This document shows positions 34,129 through 45,619 of a stretch of DNA of 64,000 nt, one piece after another. The stretch lies in assembly GCA_951799425.1 (NCBI GenBank), contig OX637401.1:21924001-21988000 (forward strand). The letters are read 5' to 3'. The position numbers and the translations under genes were made by a program. The notes beneath the pieces were generated by a model that was not told the origin of the DNA, ran no database searches, and was given only the letters and a program-made list of their open reading frames with translations. Source of the DNA: Ilex aquifolium. Its lineage: Eukaryota; Streptophyta; Magnoliopsida; Aquifoliales; Aquifoliaceae. Every line of letters begins with the position of its first letter. Positions within the stretch are counted from its first letter, which is position 1.

Positions 34129-37100
34129 ATGAATGGGGTGTCGGGTTTCTCGTTATTGCCGGAAGGTTGCGTATCGGAGATCATAGCATTGACATCACCC
34201 AGAGATGCTTGCAGGGCATCGGCGATCTCACCGGCGTTCAAGTCTGCCGCCGAGTCTGACAGCGTGTGGGAGAAATTCCTGCCGTCGGATTATCCGGAGA
34301 TCATATCGAGGTCCGTATCTCCTGTGGTTTACTCCACCAAAAAGGAACTATACTTCCTCCTCTGTGACACTCCCATCCTCCTTGATGGAAGAAATCTGGT
34401 AACTCAATCACTCTTATACTTAATTTTTTAATTATTTTCTACTTGGCAATTGAAATTTTTGTATGTCCGTGCGTGTGTGTGTGGGGGAGATGAAGTGGAT
34501 CAGGATTTGGATCCTCTCAACTTGAAAATTTGGCAAATTTGAACCAAGTTGAGTATTCATTGTGCCGCTTGTGGGTTTTGATGTGTGAAAAATGAGATTT
34601 GCACATAATTTGGGGACCTAATTAACTGGAACCTATGGAGCACGGACACGCTCAAGAGGGTGGGGTATCCGTGTCGGACATCACACTCTTCGAACACTCG
34701 ATCGATAATTTTTTTATCTGTATCAATAATTAAAAGATAAAATTTTAATCTCGGACACGTTCTGGACTCTTTTTTGGTGATGTATCCGGACTTCTTTATA
34801 CCTTGTTTTTTACTAAAGGGTTAATTGCAAATTACACTCTGAAAAATTGTTCGAATCTCAATTTGTACCCTCAAAGTTAAAAATCTCAATTTGTACCCTT
34901 AAAGATAAAAATTTATATCAATGTACACCCCCAAAGATTAAAAATCCCAATTTGCACCCTCAAAGATAGAAATTTATATCAATGTGCACCTCTAAAGATA
35001 AAAAATCTCAATTTGCCTCCTCAAAGATAGAAATTTGTATGAATGTGCACCCCAAAAATAAAAAATCTCAATTTACACCATAAAAGATAGAAATTTGTAT
35101 CAATATGCACCTAAAATTAACCGCCGTCAATTTGCGACCTAAAACTAAATTGATAAATTATACCTAGGTCCCCTCATACTTGTCACTTAATCATTTGGAA
35201 TCAAATCATTTGGACCCTTTCCAACCTAGGAAGCACGGACACTTCATTTTGGGCAGAGTGTCGGTGTCGGACACGTCTGGGACACGGACACGCTTCGGAC
35301 ACGCTCGGACACGTGTCGGACACGTTAAAATGAGTGTCCGATTTTTTTATTATTAAATTTTTTTTAGGACACGTTGGGGACACGTGACCGACACGTTCAG
35401 GACACGCTGGGGGACACGTTTTGAGATTTATTTTCAATTTTTTTGAGAACTTTCCTGATAATTTTATAATTAAGAGTTATTTTTTTAATTTTAAGGGGAT
35501 ATGAGTCACAATCATAATATAAAAGAAGATATGATTATTACATTGAACATAGGACATGAATTTAATATAATTTTGGATACGAATACGAACTTATATACAA
35601 ATGAAATAGTCTTTTAATATGAAAGTAATGTGAGAAAAAATGGGATTACAAAATTGGAACTCTTGGAATTTGATGAAAATTTGTATTACGAAATGGAATA
35701 TTTTTTAAAGTAAAAGTTGTAGAAGTCATTGATTATTGAATCATGGATGTTAATGTTGAATGTGTATCAGTATATCTTATATTATACTTTTTATGCAATG
35801 ATATCATGATGTAAATTTTTAGAATTAGGGAAATGATGAATTAAAAGATTATTATGATAATATTTTTATTTTATCACATAATTTTATATAAATATATATA
35901 TAAAATACATATTATTTAACGTATCGCTAACGTGTCCGTGTCCTACTTTTTTGAAAAATTTCGTGTCGGCGTGTCCGTGTTGTATCGTATCCGTGTCCCG
36001 TATCCGTGTCCGTGCTTCTTAGTTTCCAACTCGTGAATATACGAACGACGAGTTCCAGTCCATCATCAAGAAAGTCATGGGAGTGTTGTATGTATCTTTA
36101 ACTTTTGTATTCTTTCTTCAAAGCCTTGGTCAAGTTTCTGTTATATTTGTTCAGAAGTAATTTTTCTAGGTTTCGACACAATTTTTTTATTTATAAACTG
36201 TTTTGGATGATAATGGCTTGTGGTAAACAGATATTTACTAGGACCCTTTCTTTTCTTGGGGCCTTTTTTCCCTATTATACTGTTAATGATAAGGCTGTTT
36301 CCCTTTCTTTTCTTGGAAACAAGGAAAAAGTCATCTAAAAGGAGAAGGCAAGTTCACCATTATATAACATAAATAACAAACAAACAATCATACTCATTGC
36401 CAAACCTTCTCAAGCACTGACTAGCTGATCAGATGAGAGATTGGATAGAGAAATCCCAGTAAATACCTGTTTACCACAAGCCATTATCATCCAAAACAGT
36501 TTATAAATAAAAAATTTGTCAAAACCTAGAAAAATTACTTCTGAACAAATATCACAGAAACTTGACCAAGGCTTTGAAGAAAGAATACAAAAGTTAAAGA
36601 TACATACAGCACTCCCATGACTTTCTTGATGATGGACTGGTACTCGTCGTCCGATTCACGAGTTGGAAAGGGTCCAAATAATTAAGTGACAAGTATGAGG
36701 GGGTCTAAGTATAATTTATCAATTTAGTTTTAGGTAGTAAACTGACGGCGGTTAATTTTAGGTGCACATTGATACAAATTTCTATCTTTGAGGGTGCAAA
36801 TTGAGATTTTTTCATCTTTGGGGGTGCACATTGATACAAATTTCTATCTTTGAGGGAGTAAATTGAGATTTTTTATCTTTGGGGGTGCACATTGATATAA
36901 ATTTTTATCTTTGAGGGTGCAAATTGAGATTTTTAATCTTTGGGGGTGCAAATTGAGATTCGAACGATCTTTCGGGGTGTAGTTTGCAATTAAACCTTTA
37001 CTAAATAGTAAACCTGTGTTGACATGTGATTAACAAAAATTAAAAATTTGACTGCTAGATTTGATTTGTTGAAGTTGTACTAAAAATATAATAACAAAAG

Positions 37101-38750
37101 CAAAGGATATATTAAAGATTTAAAAAATGGCAATTGAGAAAATGAGAGTAATCATTTAAATTATATATGTTTAGTACACATCTACGAAAAAATTGATTAT
37201 TAGGAAGTTAGTCTAAAAATTTACAATGACTAGATATAATATTTACTTACTATGAAGTACTGAATTTTCTATAAATAATATATCATTATCAATGTATTTG
37301 TGATAAATTGTATAATTTTATATATAAATATAATTATCTATTGCGTCTTGCCAATGTGTCTGTGTCCTATTTTGTTGAGAAATATCGTGTCTGTCTCCGT
37401 GTTTGTCCCATGTCTGTATCCATGCTTCTTAGACTAGAACTATTAGATTAACAACTAATCCAACTTCAATGATAAGTTAGGTCCTCATTAGGTCCTTATA
37501 GTATTGTGCTTTATGGGTTCCATCGATACATATTGGAGTCCAAAGTATTCAACTATGGCCCATTGAATTGGATTTAAAATGGCAGAATTTGAGAAAATAG
37601 TGTTTTTTAATTGGTTACATTTGTAACCAGCGCACAAGGCTTGTCCATTTTTAGGAAGCATTAATCGGAAACATTACCCCATTTGTAGGAGGTTGATTCT
37701 CGAACCTAATTGATAGTAAAGGGGCTAAGTGAATTTAAGGGTAGAAGATTGAACCTCACTAATATTTGCAATATTTGACAAAATTTGAATAGATAAATCC
37801 GATGAGATCATGTCGGGTATTGTTGGATTGTAAAGATGAAAATTTTAAAATTGGATATGGAATCGGACCCATAGGTGGTCGCAGAAGCAGGCTAGAGAAT
37901 TATTTTAGTGGTTAGATGGTCGGTGGGGATTTTCAATCAACGCGTTTTATATGCTAAGGTTTATGTACTTGTGTTTTAGGAAGTCAATAAATGTGTTTCC
38001 ATTATGAAGGTGAATTTGAACCTGATTGAGCTCATTGCAATGGAGACGGACTTTGTGCTTATTATCATTTAAATTGACTTCTGAGGTTTAAGGTCTAGTT
38101 CATCACTCTGAAACTTGAAAATTTGCTTGCAATGTTTTAGGAAATTGAACAATATCATTTCTTGTACTATTTGATCATGATTTCTTGTAGGAACCTACAT
38201 CTGCTGAAATATATGTAGTTAATCTAAGGACGTTCATTTGAGGGTGAGTCTTGGCACAACGGTAAAGTTACTTTATTGTAACTTGAGCGTCAAGGGTTCA
38301 AGTCGCATAAATTACCTCTACTCATACGGGGTGGGGCTGCTTACATCAGGCCCTTCCTAGACCCTGTAGTTGTGAAAGCCTCATACTGGACAACCCCGTA
38401 ATCTAAGAACTTTCAATTGTTGCAATGTGCTTCCTCTAGTCCTTCAAAAACAAGAGGTCCTTTGAGTAAACCATCACAATGGTAGAAGTTTTACATTACA
38501 TTATGGCCATAGAGCAATGTAGAACCCAAAATGAGATTAAGTGGTTGATTTTTTTTTTGCAACTAAACATTACTTTTTATATGTTGAATATTTATTTGAT
38601 ATTAAAATATTTTTAATTGTTAATAAACAGAGCTTCATGCTAAATAAATGGAGCGGGAAAAAATGTTATATGCTACGAGCAAGAGAGCTTTCGATTGTGT
38701 GGGGAGATACTCCAGACTACTGGGAATGGACATCTTTGCCTGAATCAAGG

Positions 38751-38806
<56 letters not shown>

Positions 38807-39985
38807 GATATATATATATATATATTGCAAAGAGTGTGTGTGTGTATGCAGTGATAGAACTACTTGGAGACCAAAGGGGGTCGTGATTCCCCTCACATTT
38901 TAAAAAATTACCCCTTTAAGCTTCCAAAAATCTTATGCCTCCTCTTGGGTTTTCAAAAGTTTATGTATTTATATAGGTATTTTATTTAGTGTAGTCAAAA
39001 AATTTAATAGTTTGAGATTTTTAACAAACTACAGTTATTGATCACATGGACAAGTGTTATTCTTAAAGGTGGAAGGAAATACTTGCTTGGATGAGTTTGA
39101 TGACCAAAAGATGAAAAAAGGAGGAATGTTGGTGCAACATTGTGTTACAAACACGACTTATATCTTCGACAATGCACTGACCCGTATCTCATTTATGATA
39201 ATATCATTAAACTAATATTAAGGAGACCATCATATTATTACAAATTAATTTTTGCAATGTTGAGTAAGGATCAATTATTGAATTTTATAACCCAAATTAA
39301 TGTTTACAATTGTATCACATAAAATCGTTGAATAAAAACTTGTTGAATGATCTCATTTCATGGAATTTTCTCAAGTGTCACTATTTCCGTTTGGCCCCCT
39401 TCGCGACAAAATCCTGATTCCGAGTTTGTGTGTACATGTGAGTGTATAATGACATGCATTGTGGTCTACCTAGTATTTACTTGTTTTTCCATGGATGAGT
39501 GATATACAGAGTTCTATATGTCCAGATTTCCTGAGGTGGCTGAGCTCCTGCGTGTATGTTGGCTTGCTATTGGAGGCAAGATGCAAACTCAGATGCTGTC
39601 CCCAAAGACCACCTATGCAGCTTACCTTGTCTTTAAACTTGCAGAGTGGAACCATGGGCTTGATGTCCCATCAAAGGCATCGGTTGGATTTGTTGCGGAA
39701 AGCCAAGAAGGAGCTGGAGATTCGAACAACACAGTTTACTTGAAATTGGCAACAGATAGACCTCAACCTTTGCGAGGATTGCATAGACGTGCAGCTAGAC
39801 AACCCAATGGTCGGCTTCCGCAGAAGAGAGTAGATGGGTGGATGGAGATTGAGCTGGGGGAGTTTTTCAATGATATTGGAGATGACGGTGAAGTGGAGAT
39901 GCAATTAAATGAGACCCAACAGGGTCATTGGAAGACTGGTCTCATTGTGGAGGGCATTGAACTTCGGCCTAAAGAGGGGAAATAA
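34129..39985 (+). CDS. PP2-B-type F-box protein, copy C
   Basis: Predicted 282 aa: exons 34129-34398, 38631-38749, 39526-39985. The junctions are CTG/GTAACT, AACAG/AGC, AAG/GTCTCT and TCCAG/A, in the same phases as copy B. The F-box lies in exon 1 ([14 protein letters not shown]..., about residues 9-55). The PP2 part has [15 protein letters not shown] in exon 2, then [20 protein letters not shown], and ends RPKEGK, two residues longer than its sisters. Intron 1 is 4232 bp because of nested transposons and an Au-type SINE. Intron 2 is 776 bp, starts with a long CT tract and carries a probable hAT remnant. All exons are open. The gene may be functional if the introns are spliced efficiently. 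Confidence 0.86.
34818..36996. mobile_element. Mutator-like fold-back element, middle layer
   Basis: A perfect 9-bp duplication TTTACTAAA (34809-34817, 36997-37005). Ends GGGTTAATTGCAAATTACAC and the complement of GGTTTAATTGCAAACTACAC. The arms are long: 34818-35220 pairs with 36663-36996, and 36031-36240 pairs with about 36456-36662. Each outer arm contains short tandem units built on AAATTGAGATTTTTATCTTT and its complement, more on the left than on the right. The left arm is interrupted by the hAT-like element 35226-36022. The loop is about 215 bp. No transposase. Confidence 0.85.
35226..36022. mobile_element. Younger hAT-like element, inner layer
   Basis: Termini CTAGGAAGCACGGACAC and GTGTCCGTGCTTCTTAG are inverted, and the 8-bp duplication TTTCCAAC is perfect (35218-35225, 36023-36030). 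The opposite arm of the fold-back preserves the empty site (complement CCCTTTCCAACTCGTGAATC, about 36648-36670), so it inserted after the inverted repeat formed. Both ends are dense in CGGACACG repeats. It is 797 bp, with no transposase. Confidence 0.88.
38240..38399 (+). mobile_element. Au-type SINE in copy C intron 1
   Basis: Begins GAGGGTGAGTCTTGGCACAA, has a B-box-like GGGTTCAAGTCG, then GGGGCTGCTTACATCAGGCC and CCTTCCTAGACCCTGTAGTT, which match the Au SINE layout as I know it. Long duplications AATCTAAGGACGTTCATTT (38221-38239) and AATCTAAGAACTTTCAATT (38400-38418) flank it. Copies A and B have the site once (for example TTAATCTAATGATTTTCAGT, about 15675). Confidence 0.9.
38754..38802 (+). 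repeat. CT microsatellite at the intron 2 donor of copy C
   Basis: Starts immediately after AAG/GTCTCTT (donor at 38750) and is followed by (TA)n at 38812-38825. Confidence 0.9.
38849..39424. mobile_element. Probable hAT-type remnant in copy C intron 2
   Basis: Accounts for the extra length of intron 2 relative to the sisters. It starts CAGTGATAGAACTACTTGGA and ends CAAAATCCTGATTCCGAG, which are weakly inverted. Flanks TGTGTATG and TTTGTGTGTA are too repetitive to prove a duplication. ACCAAAGGGGG near 38870 is inverted as CCCCCTTCGCG near 39396. Confidence 0.45.
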
Positions 39986-40285
39986 ATTGAAAAGATATAC
40001 ATGCACATAGTTTTATCTATTTATGCGTTGTGTTGAATGATGTGGTGTTCTCATTTTCTTGTTACTCTTGCACTATATGCTTTTGGTTGAATTCTGCACT
40101 AATTTTGGGGGTTTATTACTTTTATTAATAGTAGTTAATGTACATGTGCTATGCAGATGAACTATTTCGAATAATATTCTATGTTTTTATTTGATCCATT
40201 TGTTGTGGTATAGGTCAACAAAATATTTGGATTGACACATTACCAATAGTTCGTAGCTCGATTCATTACCAATAGTAAATGACCA

Positions 40286-40660
40286 AAGGACATCGACACT
40301 CTCCTGACTTTGCCGCAAAAGGAAGGAAAGAGGATCAGACAGTATGCCACTAGCTATTGGGCACCAGGTATTGGGATGAGGTTAACGAAGTAAAAGGCTG
40401 CACAGAGGTGATGATAGTTGCCTCTTTCAGGCACGGGCTTGATCGAGGCACGGACCTTTATCGGTCCTTAACGAAAAGGACCTTGACCAGCCTTAGGGAC
40501 CTAATGGCTTGGATAGATAAATACGAGAAGGTCAAGGATGATATAGTTGGGGTGGCAAATGGTCTATTTCCAAGAAAAGGGAGAAGGATCAGCCGAGCAA
40601 GAAGGATGGATCTTCATAGGACCCGACTAGACTATCTTTCATGGGGATCTGCATGATCTT
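40286..40660 (+). pseudogene. Ty3/gypsy Gag fragment
   Basis: Encodes LLTLPQKEGKRIRQYAT in one frame (from 40301) and YWDEVNEVKGCTEVMIVASF in another (from 40369), the conserved order of the plant Ty3 retrotransposon Gag domain. The frames are separated by a 14-bp tandem duplication around TATTGGGCACCAGGTATTGG, which causes a frameshift. It ends at 40656 with no zinc knuckle. The pattern shows an isolated relic, not a host gene. Confidence 0.7.
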
Positions 40661-42568
40661 CAAGGAGCCCATCTACACTGTAACATTCATATCTTCTCAT
40701 TTGTATGTTAACTAACTTAGGTATCGGAAGGGATATGCCATGTCACTTTCCTAATCTTGTTCTCTGTTTCAGGAATCTCAGGTGTGGTTCAACCAGGTGT
40801 CACTACTTCAATGACTGCACATAAATCATCTTGTGCACTAAATAGGGTTATACTAAAATTCAATGAGAGATCGAGGTTAGTAAGCAATAAGTTGCAAAAA
40901 TTTGATTATAAATCGATCTCTTAACTTACTCTATTAGAATTGTAACTCGACCTAATTGAACTATAATTTTCTTTACTAAAAAATGAAAATTTACTTTTTA
41001 ATACACACACACAATATATATATATTACTTATAAATGTCAATATTTGTAAAAAAATTTAATTTTTAATTTTATTCATGATTATTATTATAAAGTCAATTA
41101 TACCCACATATTTACTTTCATTTATTTTTTAATTTTTATATATATATATATTAGACTTTCAAGTTTTTTGGACTCTTTTATTAGTAGTATTTGATTTCTA
41201 AATACTTTTGAACTCTTTTATTAATAGTATATTTAAATAAAGTTTTTATATCCACGTGTAATTTATATTCTACCATTATATATATATATAGTTGTCATAT
41301 TGAATTTTGTGGTCAAATATATGTCTTATTTAATTTTTTGGTATGTAATAATATCATAATATTATAGTACAAATAATAGTATTACAACCTAATCAATCGC
41401 GTCGACAAAAAATTAATTAAATTTATCATATAATCATATGTGAAAATAATCAAGAATTACCTTAAAAAATGATAGATTATGTATTCAAAGAACGGTTGAA
41501 TAAATTAATAATTAGGTTTAGGAATAATTAAAATAAAAATTAATTATTTGACATATAATTTATTATTTAATTTAATTTAATTATAAATAAAAAAAATATT
41601 TTTAAAAAAATATTATTATATTCACGTACAACATGCCGTGATTTGATAGTAAAAAATAAAAAGTAGACGTACAAGCAAAAGTGGTGGAGAATCTCGCATT
41701 TGCCCACCCAAAACCTGTCTTAAATGGTTATACAAAAAAGGGGTGTTATGGGGACTATCTCATTGTCCACATATGCCATTTAGTCTATTGTGAATCCCCT
41801 AGTAAAAAAAATAAAAAATCCCCCTAGATTCCTTGTCACGCAAGAAAATGTAAATATATATAGGAAAAATCTACGGTGTCAGAAAAAAAAATCGGTATCA
41901 TACTGCCGATTATCATTTTGTATGGTAAAATTATTATTATAAAAGGAGAAGTTACAACTCCTCAAGAGAAGCTCATGATCAATCATGAACTCTCGGTATT
42001 GATCTCAACCATCAATGATCAATCATACACATTAAAATTGTAACTTACCCCTGAAAAAAATTATAAATTAGTATTGACAAGTTATAATTTTCGGTATGAT
42101 ACAACCAACAATATTGTAGCCTTTCCCACAAATATAAGACCAAAAAGATATTCTTTTCCACCTTTAAAATATCCCTTCCACCTCCTCTCCCTTCCTTCGA
42201 AATTCCATTCCTAAACATGTGCTTAAATTGTAAAAGATTTAAATAAAGGCTTCAGTTACTTAATGAATAAGGTGTTAGGGATTCTATAGGCTTAAAAGCA
42301 CTATTGCCCCTGAATTTTGTCCTTTATTTTATTTTGCACTCTAAACAATATAGTTTTCTCAAGTTAATATTCAACATATGCGACATGATTCTGACTACCA
42401 ACTTGAAAATTACAAAAACTTCATTTGAAGAAAAACTAAAGCAATCGATGTCAATAGGTTGTGTCGTATTTTAAAATTGCGTAATTATGTATTGTTAAAT
42501 AATGTTTAATTTACCTCCAACCCATTTAAAATCGTGTATAAACGGTTTTCTATCATATCCAACCCATT
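40661..42568. other. AT-rich intergenic, no gene
   Basis: Long A/T-rich stretch with (TA)n at 41140-41150 and 41278-41290. The segment-marker block around 41690-42310 (CCTTCCACCTCCTCTCCC...ATAAAGGCTTCAGTTACTTA) recurs before copies D and E (46865, 52575). Confidence 0.5.
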
Positions 42569-44438
42569 TGATCAAAAGTCAAAACTTATCCGAGTTGATA
42601 ACAACTTATTTTGTAGGAAGATAGCAAGAAAATACATTAATAGAACCCATCAACACACAGTGTATAGGAAAATTCCTCTCCAATGAAGTAGAACTAAAAT
42701 GTTTGAGGATTTTTTAAATGGAACTCACACCCCGTCCTCACAAAGGGCAAAAAAGGCATTTTAGCAGTCTCTTTTGATCAAAAGTCAAAACTTATCCGAG
42801 TCCATAGCAACTTATTTTGTAGGAAGATAGCAAGAAAATACATCAATAGGACCCATCAACACAGGGTATGGGAAAATTCCTCTGCAATGAAGAATAACTA
42901 AAAAGGTTTTAGAAATATTGAAATGGAACTCACACCCCTTCCTCACAAAGGGCAAAAAATTCATTTTAGCATTTTCTTTTGATCAAAAGTCAAAACTTAT
43001 CCGAGTCCAAAACAACTTATTTTGTAGGAAGATAGTAAGAAAATACATCAATAAGACTCATCGACACAAGGTATAGGAAAATTCCTCCGCAATGAAGTAT
43101 AACTAAAAAGGTTTTAGAAATTTTTAAATGGAACTCACAACCCATCCTCACAAAGGGCCAAAAATTCATTTTAGCATTTTCTTTTGATCAAAAGTCAAAA
43201 CTTATTTGAGTCCATAACAACTTATTTTGTAGGAAGATAGCAAGAAAATACATCAATAAGACCCATCGACACAAGGTATAGGAAAATTCATCCGCAATGA
43301 AGTATAACTAAAAAGGTTTTAGAAAATTTTAAATGGAATTCACACCCCTTCCTCACAAAGGGCAAAAAATTCATTTTAGCATTTTTTTTTTTTGATCAAA
43401 AGTCAAAACTTATCCGAGTCCATAACAATTTATTTTGTAGGAAGATAGCCAGAAAATACATCAATAAGACCGATCGACACAGCGTATAGGAAAATTCCTC
43501 CGCAATGAAGTGTAACTAAAAAGGTTTTAGAAATTTTTAAATGGAACTCACACCCCTTCCTCACAAAGGGCAAAAAAATCATTTTAGCATTTTCTTTTGA
43601 TCAAAAGTCAAAACTTATCCGAGTCCATAACAACTTATTTTGTAAGAAGATCGCAAGAAAATACATCAATAAGACCCATCGACACAAGGTATAGGAAAAT
43701 TCCTCCACAATGAAGTATAACTAAAAAGGTTTTAGAAATTTTTAAATGGAACTCACACCCCTTCCTCACAAAGGGCAAAAAATCATTTTAGCATTTTCTT
43801 TTTATCAAAAGTCAAAACTTATCTGAGTCCATAACAATTTATTTTGTAGGAAGATAGCAAGAAAATACATCAATAAGACCCATCCACACAAGGTATAGGA
43901 AAATTCCTCCGCAATGAAGTGTAACTAAAAGGTTTTAGAAATTTTTAATGAAACTCACACCCCTTCCTCACAAAGGGCAAAAAAATCATTTTAGCATTTT
44001 CTTTTGATCAAAAGTCAAAACTTATCCGAGTCCATAACAACTTATTTTATAGGAAGATCGCAAGAAAATACATCAATAAGACCCATCGACACAAGGTATA
44101 GGAAAATTCCTCCGCAATGAAGTATAACTCCGAGTCCATAACAACTTATTTTGTAGGAAGATAGCAAGAAAATATATCAGTAGGACCCATCGACACATGG
44201 CATAGGAAAATTACTCCGCAATGAAGTATAACTAAAAAGTTTTTAGGAATTTTTAAATGGAACTCACACCCCTTCCTCACAGAGGGTAGAAAAGGCATTT
44301 TAGCATTCTCTGTAAACGTCAAAACTTTTTCAAGTTCATGACAACTTATTTTGTAAGAAGATAGCAATAAAATTCATCAATATAGGACCCATCGATATAG
44401 GGTATAAGCAAATTTATCCGCCATGAAGTAGAACTAAA
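42569..44438 (+). repeat. Tandem array, about nine units of about 205 bp
   Basis: GATCAAAAGTCAAAACTTAT recurs at about 42570, 42776, 42980, 43187, 43394, 43598, 43802 (variant) and 44006. The rest of the unit (AGGAAGATAGCAAGAAAATA, GGTATAGGAAAATTCCTCCG, AACTCACACCCCTTCCTCAC) repeats in register. The unit at about 44125 carries an internal deletion and the last is degenerate. No open frames of note. Confidence 0.95.
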
Positions 44439-45250
44439 AACACTTCCACCCTTAGTTTGGTCCCTCATTTGGATTGGCCCCCAAACTAATTGTTTTCTAA
44501 TTTAGTATTCAAACTATGCAACATGCTTTAATGTGAGATTTTTGTCAATTTTAGCTGAATTATTGTCAGCACTTTTTATAGAAAGAGGAACCGATTTATT
44601 GAGAGAGAGAGAGAGATTTTTGAGAAAAAATGTAGTTTTTACTACATCACACTTTTACTTAATTCAAAGGATGTAATAAGTTTAAATATGATTCTATCTA
44701 GAATTCCATTTATATTCTCTTAAAAAACTCAGGTGACACGCACGTGTGTCGTAACTGAAATTTAAAAGAATGTCCACGTTGAAACATGTCACATAATTTG
44801 AGTACATATTACAAAAAATGGCAAAAACTTTGTTCAGGGAAAATATTGAAATAATGGACAAAGTTCAGGTGCAATTATATTTTTAATCCTTAAATATGCA
44901 TGCACAGAGCATCGGTGAGCGTGTTTTTATTTTTTTATTTAGTAAAATTTAATTTTTAATTATTTTATCATCTTAACAATCAATTAAACCAAAATTCATA
45001 ATTCCCAATTAATTTTGGTATGGTACCAATATTTTTTTTATAGATAGACTATCCAAAAAACATTGAACTAAATAAAGTTAAACTACAATTCAATAAAATC
45101 GAGGTTATCAAGTAATAGATTACACAAATTTCAGACCAGTCTATAAAATTAAGTATATTAACCTAAAAAGTTGTGAATTGATCATAAATCGACCCTATTG
45201 ACTTTTAACTTGGTTTGTCGGAATTGTTACTTGACTTGATTAAATTATAA
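44439..45250. other. Duplicated intergenic block (C-D interval)
   Basis: Matches 51220-51850 in the D-E interval (for example TAGAAAGAGGAACC, CTCAGGTGACACGCACGTGTG, TATGCATGCACAGAGCAT). No gene. Confidence 0.7.
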
Positions 45251-45619
45251 TTTTCTTTAGGGTTATTTACAAAATGTCCCTTGAACTTTGGGTCTTCTTT
45301 TAATCAGGTTCCTCTGGTTTAAAATCAAACAATTTGCCCGCCATACTTTGAACATTGCCTCAATTAAGCCATCATCGTTAATTCTTACTGTCAAAAGTGA
45401 CGGAGAAGTCAAAAAGATAGATATTAAAAAAGAAATTATACCCTCTTCTCCCTAAACAAATAATCCATCGATCCCAAAAAAAAAAAAAAAAAAATTTCAT
45501 CTCCACCCACACCAACAGATCTACTAAATCTTCCACAGTCCCTACCAACAACAATCCTTACCAGCAACAATCCTTACCATCTTTGACCAACAACCACCAT
45601 GAGGAGTATTTATAGTAGT

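Larger units (their letters stand above)
34633..37432. mobile_element. Older hAT-like element, outer layer in copy C intron 1
   Basis: Left end CTATGGAGCACGGACACG and right end CCATGCTTCTTAG are degenerate versions of the inner element termini. Flanks ACTGGAAC (34625-34632) and ACTAGAAC (37433-37440) agree at 7 of 8. The body is split by the Mutator-like element at 34818-36996. The right part (37020-37432) aligns with the right half of the inner element (for example TGTGTCTGTGTCCTATTTTGTTGAGAAA). Confidence 0.7.

Noticed and set aside
38541..38903. 120-codon open frame over exon 2 of copy C and the CT tract
   Set aside because: Only the exon 2 part (38631-38749) is coding; the serine/leucine run is the microsatellite in intron 2.
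40357..40656. 99-codon frame as a possible host gene
   Set aside because: The content is a Ty3 Gag domain fragment with a 14-bp frameshifting duplication.
42569..44438. CRISPR-like or centromeric array
   Set aside because: Repeat units are contiguous without unique spacers, and nine units are too few to call a centromeric satellite.
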